DNA of 64,000 bases from Comamonas antarctica (GTDB lineage: Bacteria; Pseudomonadota; Gammaproteobacteria; Burkholderiales; Burkholderiaceae_C). Location of the stretch: assembly GCF_013363755.1 (NCBI RefSeq), contig NZ_CP054840.1, positions 2,039,501 through 2,103,500 of the forward strand. Direction: 5' to 3'. Below are positions 19,914 to 28,230 of the stretch, one piece after another (within the stretch, counting starts at the first letter, position 1; the number at the start of each line of letters is the position of its first letter). The position numbers and the translations under genes were made by a program. The notes beneath the pieces are model-generated. The model was not told the DNA's origin. It worked only from the letters and a program-made list of their open reading frames with translations, and did no database searches.

Positions 19914-21512
19914 TCAAACCAGGGGTCCGGACGCAGCGTCCGGCGCCTCGGCCTCGGCGGTGACGGCCTTGACCGCCTTGACCGCAGCTGCCGCATCGGG
20001 CGATGCCAGTACCTTGGCGGACTTCGCCGGCTTCGCGGCCTTGGCCGGCTTGGCAGGCTTGGCCGGCGCCGCCGTCTGGGCGGCGTCCAGCAGGTAATGC
20101 ACCAGCAGGCCCACGGGACGTCCGGTAGAACCCTTGGCGGTGCCGCCCTTCCACGCCGTGCCAGCGATGTCCAGATGCGCCCATGCCATGTCGCCGACGT
20201 AGCGCTGCAGGAACTTGGCCGCCGTCACCGCGCCGCCCGCACGGCCGGCCACGTTGCCCATATCGGCAAAGTTGCTCTTCAGGCCTTCCGCATATTCGTC
20301 GTCGAGCGGCATGCGCCAGCACAGGTCCTGCGATGCTTCGCCGGCGTTCTCCAGCGCCTGGGCCAGGGCCTCGTCATTGGAGAACAGGCCGCTGCGCAGG
20401 CCGCCCAGCGCCACCACGCAGGCGCCCGTGAGGGTGGCGATATCGATCACGGCGCGGGGCTTGAAGCGCGCCACGTAGGTCAGCGCATCGCACAGCACCA
20501 GCCGGCCCTCGGCGTCGGTATTGAGCACCTCGATGGTCTGGCCGCTCATGCTGGTGACCACATCGCCAGGCTTGACCGCACGGCCATCGGGCATGTTCTC
20601 GCAGGCGGGAATCAGGCCGACCACATTGATCGCGGGGCGCAGCTCGGCCAATGCGCGGAACACGCCCAGCACGCTGGCCGCGCCGCCCATGTCGAACTTC
20701 ATCTCGTCCATTTCCGCCGCAGGCTTGAGCGAAATCCCGCCGGTGTCGAAGGTGATGCCCTTGCCGACCAGTGCCACGGGCGCCTCGTTGCGGGCGCCGC
20801 CGCGGTAGTGCAGCTCGATCAGGCGCAGCGGTTCGTTCGAGCCCTGGGCCACCGCAAGGAACGCGCCCATGCCGAGCTTCTCGACTTCGGCCGGACCATG
20901 CACCTTGCACTCGATGCCGGGCAGCTTGGCCAGCGCCTTGGCGGCTTCGCCCAGGCGCGTCGGGGTCGCATGGTTTGGCGGCCGGTTGGCCCACTCGCGC
21001 GTCACGCCCTGCCCCAGCGCCAGCGCCACGCCGCAGTCGAATGCCGACTGCAGCGGCGCCTTGGCGGGAACGCCGAACAGCACTTTTTCCAGGCTGCAGG
21101 GCTTGGCCGAGGGTTTGGTGGCGGAGAATACGTAGGTGGCATCAGCGAGCACCTGCACGGCCGCGGTCAGCGCCGGCGCAGGGACATCGAAACTGAAGCA
21201 CACTACGGCGCGCTTGAGCGCTGACCCGGTCAACGCCGGGCCGACTGCGGCCAGTGCCTTGCGCACCGCCTTGGCCGAGCCATCGCCCGCGCCGACCAGC
21301 AGCACGCGGCGCGCGGCAATGGCGGGAAGGTGGTAGAGCGACAACGACTTGCCGGCTTCGGTCTGCAAGTCACCATGCTTGAGGGCCAGGGCCACGAGCG
21401 AGGACAGAGGATCGGACGCAGCGGGCGTGGGCTCGGCGACAAGCAACACCAGCAGGTCACATTTTTCATTGGCGGCTGCCGCGATGGTCAGTGCCTTGAG
21501 ATCAAAGTTCAT
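19914..21512 (-). CDS. pepA: leucyl aminopeptidase with Lys/Ala-rich C-terminal tail
   Basis: An M17 cytosolic metallo-aminopeptidase of 532 aa. The signature NTDAEGRL at residues 331-338 and the KGITFDTGGISLK metal/catalytic segment are intact. ATG 21512 (MNFDLKALTI) is preceded by AAGGA. After the normal end of the catalytic domain there is an additional C-terminal segment of about 55 residues, rich in PAK/AAK repeats and then Ala/Val, which is unusual for PepA (E. coli PepA has 503 aa). Only 23 bases separate its start from the divergent lptF. Confidence 0.94.
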   Translation of the reverse strand: MNFDLKALTIAAAANEKCDLLVLLVAEPTPAASDPLSSLVALALKHGDLQTEAGKSLSLYHLPAIAARRVLLVGAGDGSAKAVRKALAAVGPALTGSALKRAVVCFSFDVPAPALTAAVQVLADATYVFSATKPSAKPCSLEKVLFGVPAKAPLQSAFDCGVALALGQGVTREWANRPPNHATPTRLGEAAKALAKLPGIECKVHGPAEVEKLGMGAFLAVAQGSNEPLRLIELHYRGGARNEAPVALVGKGITFDTGGISLKPAAEMDEMKFDMGGAASVLGVFRALAELRPAINVVGLIPACENMPDGRAVKPGDVVTSMSGQTIEVLNTDAEGRLVLCDALTYVARFKPRAVIDIATLTGACVVALGGLRSGLFSNDEALAQALENAGEASQDLCWRMPLDDEYAEGLKSNFADMGNVAGRAGGAVTAAKFLQRYVGDMAWAHLDIAGTAWKGGTAKGSTGRPVGLLVHYLLDAAQTAAPAKPAKPAKAAKPAKSAKVLASPDAAAAVKAVKAVTAEAEAPDAASGPLV

Positions 21513-21535
21513 AATCGGCGTTTTCCTTTCAGCCA

Positions 21536-22639
21536 ATGTTATTCGATTCATCCATACGCAAAGAGCTGGCCCGCAGCTTTGGCGCCACCCTGGTGGTGCT
21601 GGTCACTGTCGTCATGACCATGATGCTGATTCGCACATTGGGTCAGGCATCGCGCGGCAATGTCAACCCGTCCGATGTGATCATGGTGATGGGGTTCACG
21701 GTTCTGGGCCAGTTGCCGACCATACTGGGGCTCAGCCTGTTCGTGTCCGTCGTGGGGTCTCTCTCGCGCATGTACCGGGACAGCGAAATGGTCATCTGGT
21801 TTGCGAGCGGACGCGGGCTGGTGTCGTTCCTGCCGGCGCTGCTGCGCTTTGCCTGGCCGGTCGTGGCGGTCATCGCCGTGCTGGCAACGCTGGTCTGGCC
21901 CTGGTCGAACCAGCAGGTGCAGCAGCTGCGCGCGCAATACTCGCAGCGCAGCGACATCGACCGCATCGCGCCCGGTGAATTCCAGGAGTCGTCCGATGGC
22001 TCGCGCGTCTTCTTCATCGACAAGGACACCCCGGGCGCGCAGGCCGCCAGCAATGTGTTCATCGTCACCACCCAGGCCGATTCCGAATCGGTGACCTCGG
22101 CGCGCAGTGCGCGCCTGGTGGTCGAGAACGGCCAGCGCACGGTCATATTGAGTGACGGCCAGCGCGTCGAGACACAGACCGGCACGCCCGGCGTGAAGAT
22201 CAGCGAATTCAAGGAATATGGCCTGCAGCTCGGAACGGGCGGCGGCAGCGTCGAGGAGGATGCCTCGGCGCGCAGCCAGTACACGCATGCGCTGTGGAGC
22301 AGCGCCGAGCCGGCCTACCAGGCGGAACTGGGCTGGCGCCTGGGGCTGCCGTTCGCGGCGCTGAATTTCGTCGTGCTGGGCCTGGCAGTGGCCAGCGTGA
22401 ACCCGCGCGCGGGCAGCAGCTCGAGCCTGATGATCGCGCTGTTCGCCTTCATCGTCTATTACAACCTCATGACCCTGGGGCAGAGCTGGGTCGGCGCGGG
22501 CCGCATCGGCGCATTGAGCTTTCTGGCGCTGCTGCACGGCGCCACGCTGGTCTGCGCGCTCGGCGTGCTGGTGGCCCGGCACAACCGCTGGTCCGTTCGC
22601 TCGCTCTGGTCCAACCGACGCAAGAAAGCCACGCCATGA
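21536..22639 (+). CDS. lptF: LPS export ABC transporter permease LptF
   Basis: A 367-aa inner-membrane permease of the LptB2FGC lipopolysaccharide extraction machine. It has six helices: three at the N terminus (MLFDSSIRKELARSFG, then LVVLVTVVMTMMLIRTLGQ), a large periplasmic beta-jellyroll (about 110-250), and three C-terminal helices. It starts 23 bases from divergent pepA and overlaps lptG by ATGA. Confidence 0.95.
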   Translation: MLFDSSIRKELARSFGATLVVLVTVVMTMMLIRTLGQASRGNVNPSDVIMVMGFTVLGQLPTILGLSLFVSVVGSLSRMYRDSEMVIWFASGRGLVSFLPALLRFAWPVVAVIAVLATLVWPWSNQQVQQLRAQYSQRSDIDRIAPGEFQESSDGSRVFFIDKDTPGAQAASNVFIVTTQADSESVTSARSARLVVENGQRTVILSDGQRVETQTGTPGVKISEFKEYGLQLGTGGGSVEEDASARSQYTHALWSSAEPAYQAELGWRLGLPFAALNFVVLGLAVASVNPRAGSSSSLMIALFAFIVYYNLMTLGQSWVGAGRIGALSFLALLHGATLVCALGVLVARHNRWSVRSLWSNRRKKATP

Positions 22640-23742
22640 AAGTCCTGCGCCGACTCATCTACCGCGATGCGCTGTCCGCCGTGGGCTTCGTGACCCTGGC
22701 CTTCCTCGGGCTGTTCTTCTTCTTCGACCTGATCGACGAGCTGCGCTGGGTTGGCCGCACCGGCGGCGAACTCTACAAGCCCTCGCACGCGCTGATGTTC
22801 GTGCTGCTGAGCCTGCCCAGCCACCTCTACGAGCTGCTGCCGATCACGGTGCTGATCGGCACGATCTTCGTCATGTCGCGGCTCGCGCAGAGTTCCGAAT
22901 TCACCATCATGCGCACCAGTGGCATGGGGCCGTGGATGGCGCTGCGCACGCTGCTGGTGCTAGGCCTGGGCTTCGTGGTGCTGACTTTTGCGGTCGGCGA
23001 CTATATCGCGCCCGCGGCCGAGCGCGTGGCGCAGACCGTCAAGGCCGCGCAACTCGGCCGTTTGTCCACCGGGGCCACCGGTGCCTGGCTCAAGGAGCGC
23101 CAGGGCGACCACTCGTTTGCGGTCAACGTGAACGCGCTGGGCAATGACGGCGAACTGCTGGGCGTGCGCATCTTCGAGTTCGATGCGCAGGGCCATATGG
23201 CCTCGCAGACGCGGGCGGAGTCCGCGGCCGTCGACGCACGCAATGACGTGTGGGAGCTGCGCAAGGTCACGCGCAGCGTCTACGTGGTCGAAGGCGAGCA
23301 GGCCCGGCTCGAGCGCACGCGCCTAGATACGCTGCGCTGGGACACCCGCATCAGCGCGGAAATGATTGCCGCCTCGCTGCTCAAACCCGACCGCATGGCC
23401 ACGCTCGACCTGTTCCAGTACATCCGCCACCTCGAGGCCAACGGCCAGTCGGCGCAGCGCTATGAGATCGAGTTCTGGCGCAAGGTGTTCTACCCGCTGA
23501 GCTGCCTGGTCATGGTGGTGCTGGCCTTGCCGTTCGCCTACCTGCACTTCCGCTCGGGAGGCATCGCGGCCTACGTGTTTGGCGGCGTCATGGCAGGCAT
23601 CAGCTTCTTCCTGCTGAACAATGTGTTCGGCTACGCCGGCAACCTGCAGAACTGGTCGCCCTGGCTCACGGCGGCGGCGCCGGGCTTCATCTACAGCCTG
23701 CTGTCGCTGGGCGCGTTCAGCTGGCTCGTCCTCAGGCGATGA
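22636..23742 (+). CDS. lptG: LPS export ABC transporter permease LptG
   Basis: A 368-aa partner permease of LptF with the same topology. The N terminus is MKVLRRLIYRDALSAVGFV, with the conserved SLPSHLYELLPITVLIG coupling region, a periplasmic jellyroll, and three C-terminal helices including FRSGGIAAYVFGGVMAGI. Its start overlaps the lptF stop and its stop overlaps the start of the CbiX gene, both as ATGA. Confidence 0.95.
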   Translation: MKVLRRLIYRDALSAVGFVTLAFLGLFFFFDLIDELRWVGRTGGELYKPSHALMFVLLSLPSHLYELLPITVLIGTIFVMSRLAQSSEFTIMRTSGMGPWMALRTLLVLGLGFVVLTFAVGDYIAPAAERVAQTVKAAQLGRLSTGATGAWLKERQGDHSFAVNVNALGNDGELLGVRIFEFDAQGHMASQTRAESAAVDARNDVWELRKVTRSVYVVEGEQARLERTRLDTLRWDTRISAEMIAASLLKPDRMATLDLFQYIRHLEANGQSAQRYEIEFWRKVFYPLSCLVMVVLALPFAYLHFRSGGIAAYVFGGVMAGISFFLLNNVFGYAGNLQNWSPWLTAAAPGFIYSLLSLGAFSWLVLRR

Positions 23743-24128
23743 ACATGGACCACACCTCCCCTCACTTCGGCGTGATCCTGCTGGGCCATGGCTCGCGCGA
23801 TCCCCTGTGGCGCGCGCCCATGGAGGCGGTGCAGGCACAAATGGCGCGCACCCATCCGCAGCTGCTCTGCTGCTGCGCCTATCTCGAATACACCGAGCCC
23901 GCGCTGGAGCAGGCCGCCGATGCGCTGGTGGCCCAGGGCGTGCGGCAGCTGCGCATCACGCCCATGTTTCTTGGCACCGGCAAGCACGCGCGCGAAGACA
24001 TCCCCCAGCTCGTGGCCGCGCTCGAGGCGCGCCATCCGGGGGTGGCCGTCGAGGTGCAGCCGTCGGTGGGAGAAGATGCACGCGTCACGGCGTTGCTTGC
24101 AGATATCGCCACCCAGCCACCGCTGTGA
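23739..24128 (+). CDS. cbiX: CbiX/SirB-type short chelatase
   Basis: A 129-aa single-domain chelatase of the CbiX/SirB family that inserts Co2+ or Fe2+ into sirohydrochlorin. Metal-site residues are visible: the catalytic His in LLGHGSRDP near residue 17 and a second His in FLGTGKHAREDIP near 80. It is translationally coupled to lptG (ATGA). The next gene is cysB, the sulfur-assimilation regulator, whose pathway needs sirohaem for sulfite reductase. An iron-inserting sirohaem role is therefore a reasonable inference, though cobalt cannot be excluded. Confidence 0.85.
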   Translation: MNMDHTSPHFGVILLGHGSRDPLWRAPMEAVQAQMARTHPQLLCCCAYLEYTEPALEQAADALVAQGVRQLRITPMFLGTGKHAREDIPQLVAALEARHPGVAVEVQPSVGEDARVTALLADIATQPPL

Positions 24129-24170
24129 GGCTGGCAGGCGGATATGGCGGCGCTGCAGGGAGCGTATCAG

Positions 24171-24200
24171 TTGTTTTTTGTTAGACAAATGCGTCATAAT
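24171..24200 (+). promoter_or_regulatory. Putative cysB promoter
   Basis: A TTGTTT (-35, 24171-24176) and CATAAT (-10, 24195-24200) with an 18-bp spacer, lying 28 bases before the cysB ATG. The spacer contains the small palindrome TTTGT-TAG-ACAAA, a possible operator. This is the most promoter-like AT-rich patch in the region. Confidence 0.55.
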
Positions 24201-24227
24201 AAAGGACGCTTTTAGCAGAAATCAGAT

Positions 24228-25169
24228 ATGAACCTGCATCAATTCCGCTTCGTCCAGGAAGCCGCACGCCGCAACCTCAACCTCACCGAGGCGGCCAAGG
24301 CGCTGCACACCTCGCAACCCGGGGTCTCGAAGGCCATCATCGAACTCGAGGAAGAGCTGGGCGTGGACATCTTCGCGCGCCACGGCAAGCGCCTCAAGCG
24401 CATCACCGAGCCGGGCCAGCATGTGCTGCAGAGCATAGAGCTGATCATGCGCGAAGTCGGCAATCTCAAGCGCATCGGCGAGCAGTTCAGCGCCCAGGAC
24501 AGCGGCACACTGAGCATTGCCACCACCCATACCCAGGCGCGCTACGTGCTGCCCCCGCCCGTGGCCAAGCTGCGCGCGGCCTATCCCAAGGTCAACATCA
24601 GCCTGCACCAGGCCACGCCCGCCGAGGTCGCGCGCATGGTCATCGATGAAGTCGCCGAGATCGGCATGGCCACCGAGTCGCTGTCCGACTATCCCGAGCT
24701 GGTGACCCTGCCCTGCTACGAATGGGAGCACGTGCTGGTGGTGCCGCCGCAGCACCCGCTGGCGCAGAAGGAACGCATCTCGCTGGACGACATCGCGCAC
24801 GAGTCGCTGATCACCTACCACCCCTCGTTCACCGGCCGCGGCAAGATCGACCAGGCGTTCGCGACCCGGCGCATGCAGCCGCGCGTGGTGCTCGAGGCCA
24901 TCGATTCCGACGTGATCAAGACCTATGTGCGCCTGGGCCTGGGCATCGGTATCGTGGCCGAGATGGCCATGCGCGATGACCACGCGGCCGACCTCGTCGT
25001 GCGCCCCATGGGCCATCTGTTCGGCCAGAACGTCGCGCGCGTGGCCTTCAAGCGCGGCGCCTACCTGCGCAACTTCGTCTACAAGTTCGCCGAACTGCTC
25101 AGCGACCGCCTGAGCCGCGAACTGGTGGTGCGCGCGATGAACGGCCATGTCGCCGACTACGAACTCTGA
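24228..25169 (+). CDS. cysB: CysB-type LysR regulator of sulfur assimilation
   Basis: A 313-aa LysR regulator with the CysB/Cbl N terminus MNLHQFRFVQEAARRNLNLT and HTH residues TEAAKALHTSQPGVSKAIIE. The effector domain contains the sulfate/acetylserine-pocket segment TTHTQARYVLP, typical of CysB. In related bacteria it activates cysteine-biosynthesis and sulfonate genes and binds O-acetylserine or N-acetylserine. It has its own promoter-like region and lies next to a sirohydrochlorin chelatase. Confidence 0.93.
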   Translation: MNLHQFRFVQEAARRNLNLTEAAKALHTSQPGVSKAIIELEEELGVDIFARHGKRLKRITEPGQHVLQSIELIMREVGNLKRIGEQFSAQDSGTLSIATTHTQARYVLPPPVAKLRAAYPKVNISLHQATPAEVARMVIDEVAEIGMATESLSDYPELVTLPCYEWEHVLVVPPQHPLAQKERISLDDIAHESLITYHPSFTGRGKIDQAFATRRMQPRVVLEAIDSDVIKTYVRLGLGIGIVAEMAMRDDHAADLVVRPMGHLFGQNVARVAFKRGAYLRNFVYKFAELLSDRLSRELVVRAMNGHVADYEL

Positions 25170-25227
25170 CCCGTCCGACTGACCCGCGCTGCGCCGTCGG
25201 CCAGTGCGCTTTCGTTTCTGCTGCTCC

Positions 25228-26394
25228 ATGAACTCTGCCTCCCCACGCACTCCGCAATTCGCCAGCAAGCTGCCCGCCGTCGGCACCACGATCTTCAGCG
25301 TCATGTCGGCGCTGGCCAGCGAACACCAGGCGGTCAACCTGGGCCAGGGCTTTCCCGATTTCGCCTGCGATCCGGCGCTGATCGATGCCGTGGACCAGGC
25401 CATGCGTGCCGGCCACAACCAGTACCCGCCCATGCCTGGCGTGCCCGCGCTGCGCCAGGCCGTGGCGCAGAAGATTGCCGCGCTGCACGGCCGCAGCTAC
25501 AGCCCTGACACCGAGATCACCATCACCGCGGGCGCGACGCAGGGCATTCTCACCGCCATCCTGGCCTGCGTGCATCCCGGCGATGAAGTCATCGTGCTCG
25601 ACCCCTGCTACGACAGCTACATCCCGAACATCGCGCTCGCCGGCGGCGTCGCCGTGCGCGTGCCGCTGACCCCGCATACCTTCCGCCCCGACTTCGCCAA
25701 AATCGCGGCCGCCATCACGCCGCGCACCCGGTTGCTGATCATCAACACGCCGCACAACCCCAGCGCGACGGTGTGGACTGCCGCGGAGATGCGCACGCTC
25801 GAGGAACTGCTCGCGCCCACCGATGTGCTGCTGATCAGCGACGAAGTCTATGAACACATGGTGTTCGACGGCGCCGAGCACCAGAGCGCGGCGCGATTTC
25901 CGGGCCTTGCCGCGCGCGCCTTCATCAACTCGAGCTTCGGCAAGACCTTCCATGTCACGGGCTGGAAAGTCGGCAGCGTGGCCGCGCCCGCGGCGCTGAT
26001 GGCCGAGTTCCGCAAGGTGCACCAGTTCAATGTGTTCACGGTGAACACCCCCATGCAGCATGGCCTGGCCAGCTACATGGCCGAGCCCGCGCGCTACCAG
26101 AGCCTGCCGGCCTTCTACCAGGCCAAGCGCGACCTGTTCCGCGCCGGCCTCGAGGGCTCGCGCCTGAAGCTGCTGCCCTGCACCGGCAGCTTCTTCCAGT
26201 GCGTGGACATCTCGGCCGTCAGCGACCTGAGCGAAGCCGATTTCTGCCAGTGGCTGGTGCGCGAGATCGGCGTGGCCGCGATTCCGCTGTCGGCGTTCTA
26301 TGGCGATGGCTTCGACCAGCGCGTGGTGCGTTTTTGCTTTGCGAAGGAAGACACGACGCTGCACGCCGCGCTGGAACGCCTGCGCCGCCTCTAA
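25228..26394 (+). CDS. PLP-dependent class I/II aminotransferase (methionine aminotransferase YbdL-like)
   Basis: A 388-aa fold-type I aminotransferase. The N terminus SKLPAVGTTIFSVMSALASE and VNLGQGFPDF is characteristic of the YbdL/kynurenine aminotransferase group. The substrate-binding Tyr/Asn motif is NTPHNPS, the PLP Lys is in SSFGKTFHVTGWK, and an Arg binds carboxylate near the C terminus (VVRFCF). ATG 25228 is chosen over the upstream GTG 25204. Methionine or aromatic substrates are likely by family, and proximity to cysB fits sulfur amino acid metabolism. Confidence 0.87.
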   Translation: MNSASPRTPQFASKLPAVGTTIFSVMSALASEHQAVNLGQGFPDFACDPALIDAVDQAMRAGHNQYPPMPGVPALRQAVAQKIAALHGRSYSPDTEITITAGATQGILTAILACVHPGDEVIVLDPCYDSYIPNIALAGGVAVRVPLTPHTFRPDFAKIAAAITPRTRLLIINTPHNPSATVWTAAEMRTLEELLAPTDVLLISDEVYEHMVFDGAEHQSAARFPGLAARAFINSSFGKTFHVTGWKVGSVAAPAALMAEFRKVHQFNVFTVNTPMQHGLASYMAEPARYQSLPAFYQAKRDLFRAGLEGSRLKLLPCTGSFFQCVDISAVSDLSEADFCQWLVREIGVAAIPLSAFYGDGFDQRVVRFCFAKEDTTLHAALERLRRL

Positions 26395-26509
26395 GGCGGC
26401 TTGCCCCGCGCCCTGCGGCCGGGCGCCGGCAAAAGGCGGGTGCCACAGGCGCGCAAACTACCGCTTCGGCTGGCTCATACCTATGAGCGAAAAAGGGGTT
26501 TTATGCAAG

Positions 26510-26524
26510 AAATGATTCTCATTT
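26510..26524. promoter_or_regulatory. Fur-box-like palindrome upstream of sodA
   Basis: AAATGA-TTC-TCATTT is a perfect 6-bp palindrome with a 3-base centre, closely matching the core of a Fur operator (AATGA...TCATT). It lies 80 bases before the sodA start in an otherwise GC-rich sequence, as expected for an iron-repressed Mn superoxide dismutase promoter. Confidence 0.6.
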
Positions 26525-26604
26525 AGGATGCAAGGACGATTCCAGCATTGCGCCATCGCGACGCAGCCTGGGTTTTCCTTCACCCACAGCAGAGACCTCA
26601 ACCG

Positions 26605-27231
26605 ATGCCCCATACCCTGCCCCCGCTTGCCTATGCATACGATGCCCTGGAGCCCAATATCGATGCGCAGACGATGGAGATTCACTACACCAAGCACCAC
26701 CAGACCTATGTGAACAACCTCAATGCAGCGCTGGAAGGCAGTGAATATGCCGCGCTGCCGATCGAGGCCCTGGTCGCCCAGGTCGAGTCGCTGCCCCAGG
26801 CGCTGCGCGCGCCCGTGCGCAACAACGGCGGCGGCCATGCCAACCACAGCCTGTTCTGGAAAGTCATGTCGCCCCAGGGCGGCGGCGCCCCCGAAGGCGA
26901 GCTCGCACGCGCCATCGACGCCGATCTGGGCGGACTCGACGCCTTCAAGGCCGCGTTCACCAAGGCTGCGCTGACCCGCTTCGGCAGCGGCTGGGCCTGG
27001 CTCACGGTGGACAAGGCCGGCAAGCTGGCCGTGGAGAGCAGCGCCAACCAGGACAACCCGGCCATGGTTGGCATAGGATCGGGCAATACCGCCATCCTCG
27101 GCCTCGATGTCTGGGAACATGCGTATTATCTGAAGTACCAGAATCGCCGCCCCGAATACATCGCGGCTTTTTACAACGTCATCGACTGGGCCGAGGTGGC
27201 ACGCCGATACGCCCAGGCGCGACAAGCCTGA
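26605..27231 (+). CDS. sodA: superoxide dismutase, Mn-type
   Basis: Dismutates superoxide in the cytoplasm; 208 aa. Metal ligands are visible: His in [13 protein letters not shown], His in [11 protein letters not shown], and Asp/His in [10 protein letters not shown]. The [11 protein letters not shown] motif and the C-terminal [16 protein letters not shown] follow the Mn-type (SodA) pattern rather than the Fe type (NHTFYW). ATG 26605 ([10 protein letters not shown]) matches the family start. A Fur-like box lies upstream and a ZIP metal transporter follows 12 bases downstream. Confidence 0.93.
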   Translation: MPHTLPPLAYAYDALEPNIDAQTMEIHYTKHHQTYVNNLNAALEGSEYAALPIEALVAQVESLPQALRAPVRNNGGGHANHSLFWKVMSPQGGGAPEGELARAIDADLGGLDAFKAAFTKAALTRFGSGWAWLTVDKAGKLAVESSANQDNPAMVGIGSGNTAILGLDVWEHAYYLKYQNRRPEYIAAFYNVIDWAEVARRYAQARQA

Positions 27232-27243
27232 GAGGACGACCCC

Positions 27244-28164
27244 ATGGATGAGCGCTCTTCGCCCGCCGCGGGTCCCGCCGGTCCGCCCGGCGGGCAACGG
27301 TTGCGGCTCAAGACCCGGATCGGGCTTGCGATCTCGGTCGTCGGCCTGTGGGCCCTGTGTGCGCTGATCTGGAACGGCCTGCAAAGCAATCCCGCCGCGC
27401 GCGGCGCGCTGCTGGCAGGCGGCGTGGCGGCGCTGGCCACGGCGCTTGGCACCCTGCCGGTGCTGCTCGCCCAGCGCCCGTCCGAACGCCTGCAAGACAC
27501 CATGTTCGGCTTTGGCGCGGGCGTGATGCTTGCTGCCTGCGCTTTCTCGCTGGTGATACCGGGCATCGACGCGGTGCGCGAGGCCGGCGGCAGCGCCTGG
27601 ACGGCCAGCGTGTCGGTCGGCACGGCCATCCTGCTGGGCGGCCTGGTGCTGCTCGCCATGGACAAGCTTTTGCCGCACGAGCATTTCATCAAGGGCCGCG
27701 AAGGCGCGAACGCACAGCAGCTGCGCCGCACCTGGCTGTTCGTCATTGCCATCGCCTTGCACAATATTCCCGAAGGGCTGGCGATCGGCGTCGGCTATGC
27801 GGGCAACGATGAAGTGGTGCGCGCCAACGCGCTGGCCATAGGCATCGCCATCCAGGACGTGCCCGAAGGCTTTGTCGTCGCTGCCGCCCTGCTGGCTGCG
27901 GGTTACGGCCGCATGCTGGCGGTTGCCATCGGCATGGCGTCAGGTCTCGTCGAGCCTTTGGGCGCCGTGGTGGGCGCCTCCATCGTCGGCCATTCCGCTG
28001 TGCTGCTGCCTTGGGGCCTGGGCTTTGCCGCGGGTGCCATGCTGTTTGTCATCAGCCACGAAATCATTCCCGAATCCCACCGCAAGGGCCACGAAGTCTT
28101 TGCCACCACCGGCTTGATGCTGGGCTTTGTCATGATGATGGTGCTCGATACCGCGCTCGGCTGA
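27244..28164 (+). CDS. ZIP-family divalent metal transporter
   Basis: A 306-aa inner-membrane ZIP transporter with eight helices. The metal-site motifs are intact: HNIPEGLAIGVG in helix 4 and QDVPEGFVVAA in helix 5. A Pro/Gly-rich N tail precedes helix 1, and a His-containing loop (DKLLPHEHFIKG) lies between helices 3 and 4. GAGAGG precedes ATG 27244. It sits 12 bases after sodA, which strongly suggests a common transcript. Zn, Fe or Mn could be carried; Mn import for SodA is attractive but unproven. Confidence 0.9.
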   Translation: MDERSSPAAGPAGPPGGQRLRLKTRIGLAISVVGLWALCALIWNGLQSNPAARGALLAGGVAALATALGTLPVLLAQRPSERLQDTMFGFGAGVMLAACAFSLVIPGIDAVREAGGSAWTASVSVGTAILLGGLVLLAMDKLLPHEHFIKGREGANAQQLRRTWLFVIAIALHNIPEGLAIGVGYAGNDEVVRANALAIGIAIQDVPEGFVVAAALLAAGYGRMLAVAIGMASGLVEPLGAVVGASIVGHSAVLLPWGLGFAAGAMLFVISHEIIPESHRKGHEVFATTGLMLGFVMMMVLDTALG

Positions 28165-28230
28165 GCGCGCTCGTCATCACGCGGATGCTGTTCAGCACCG
28201 CACTTAGCCGGCGCGATAAGCCTGCCGGCC

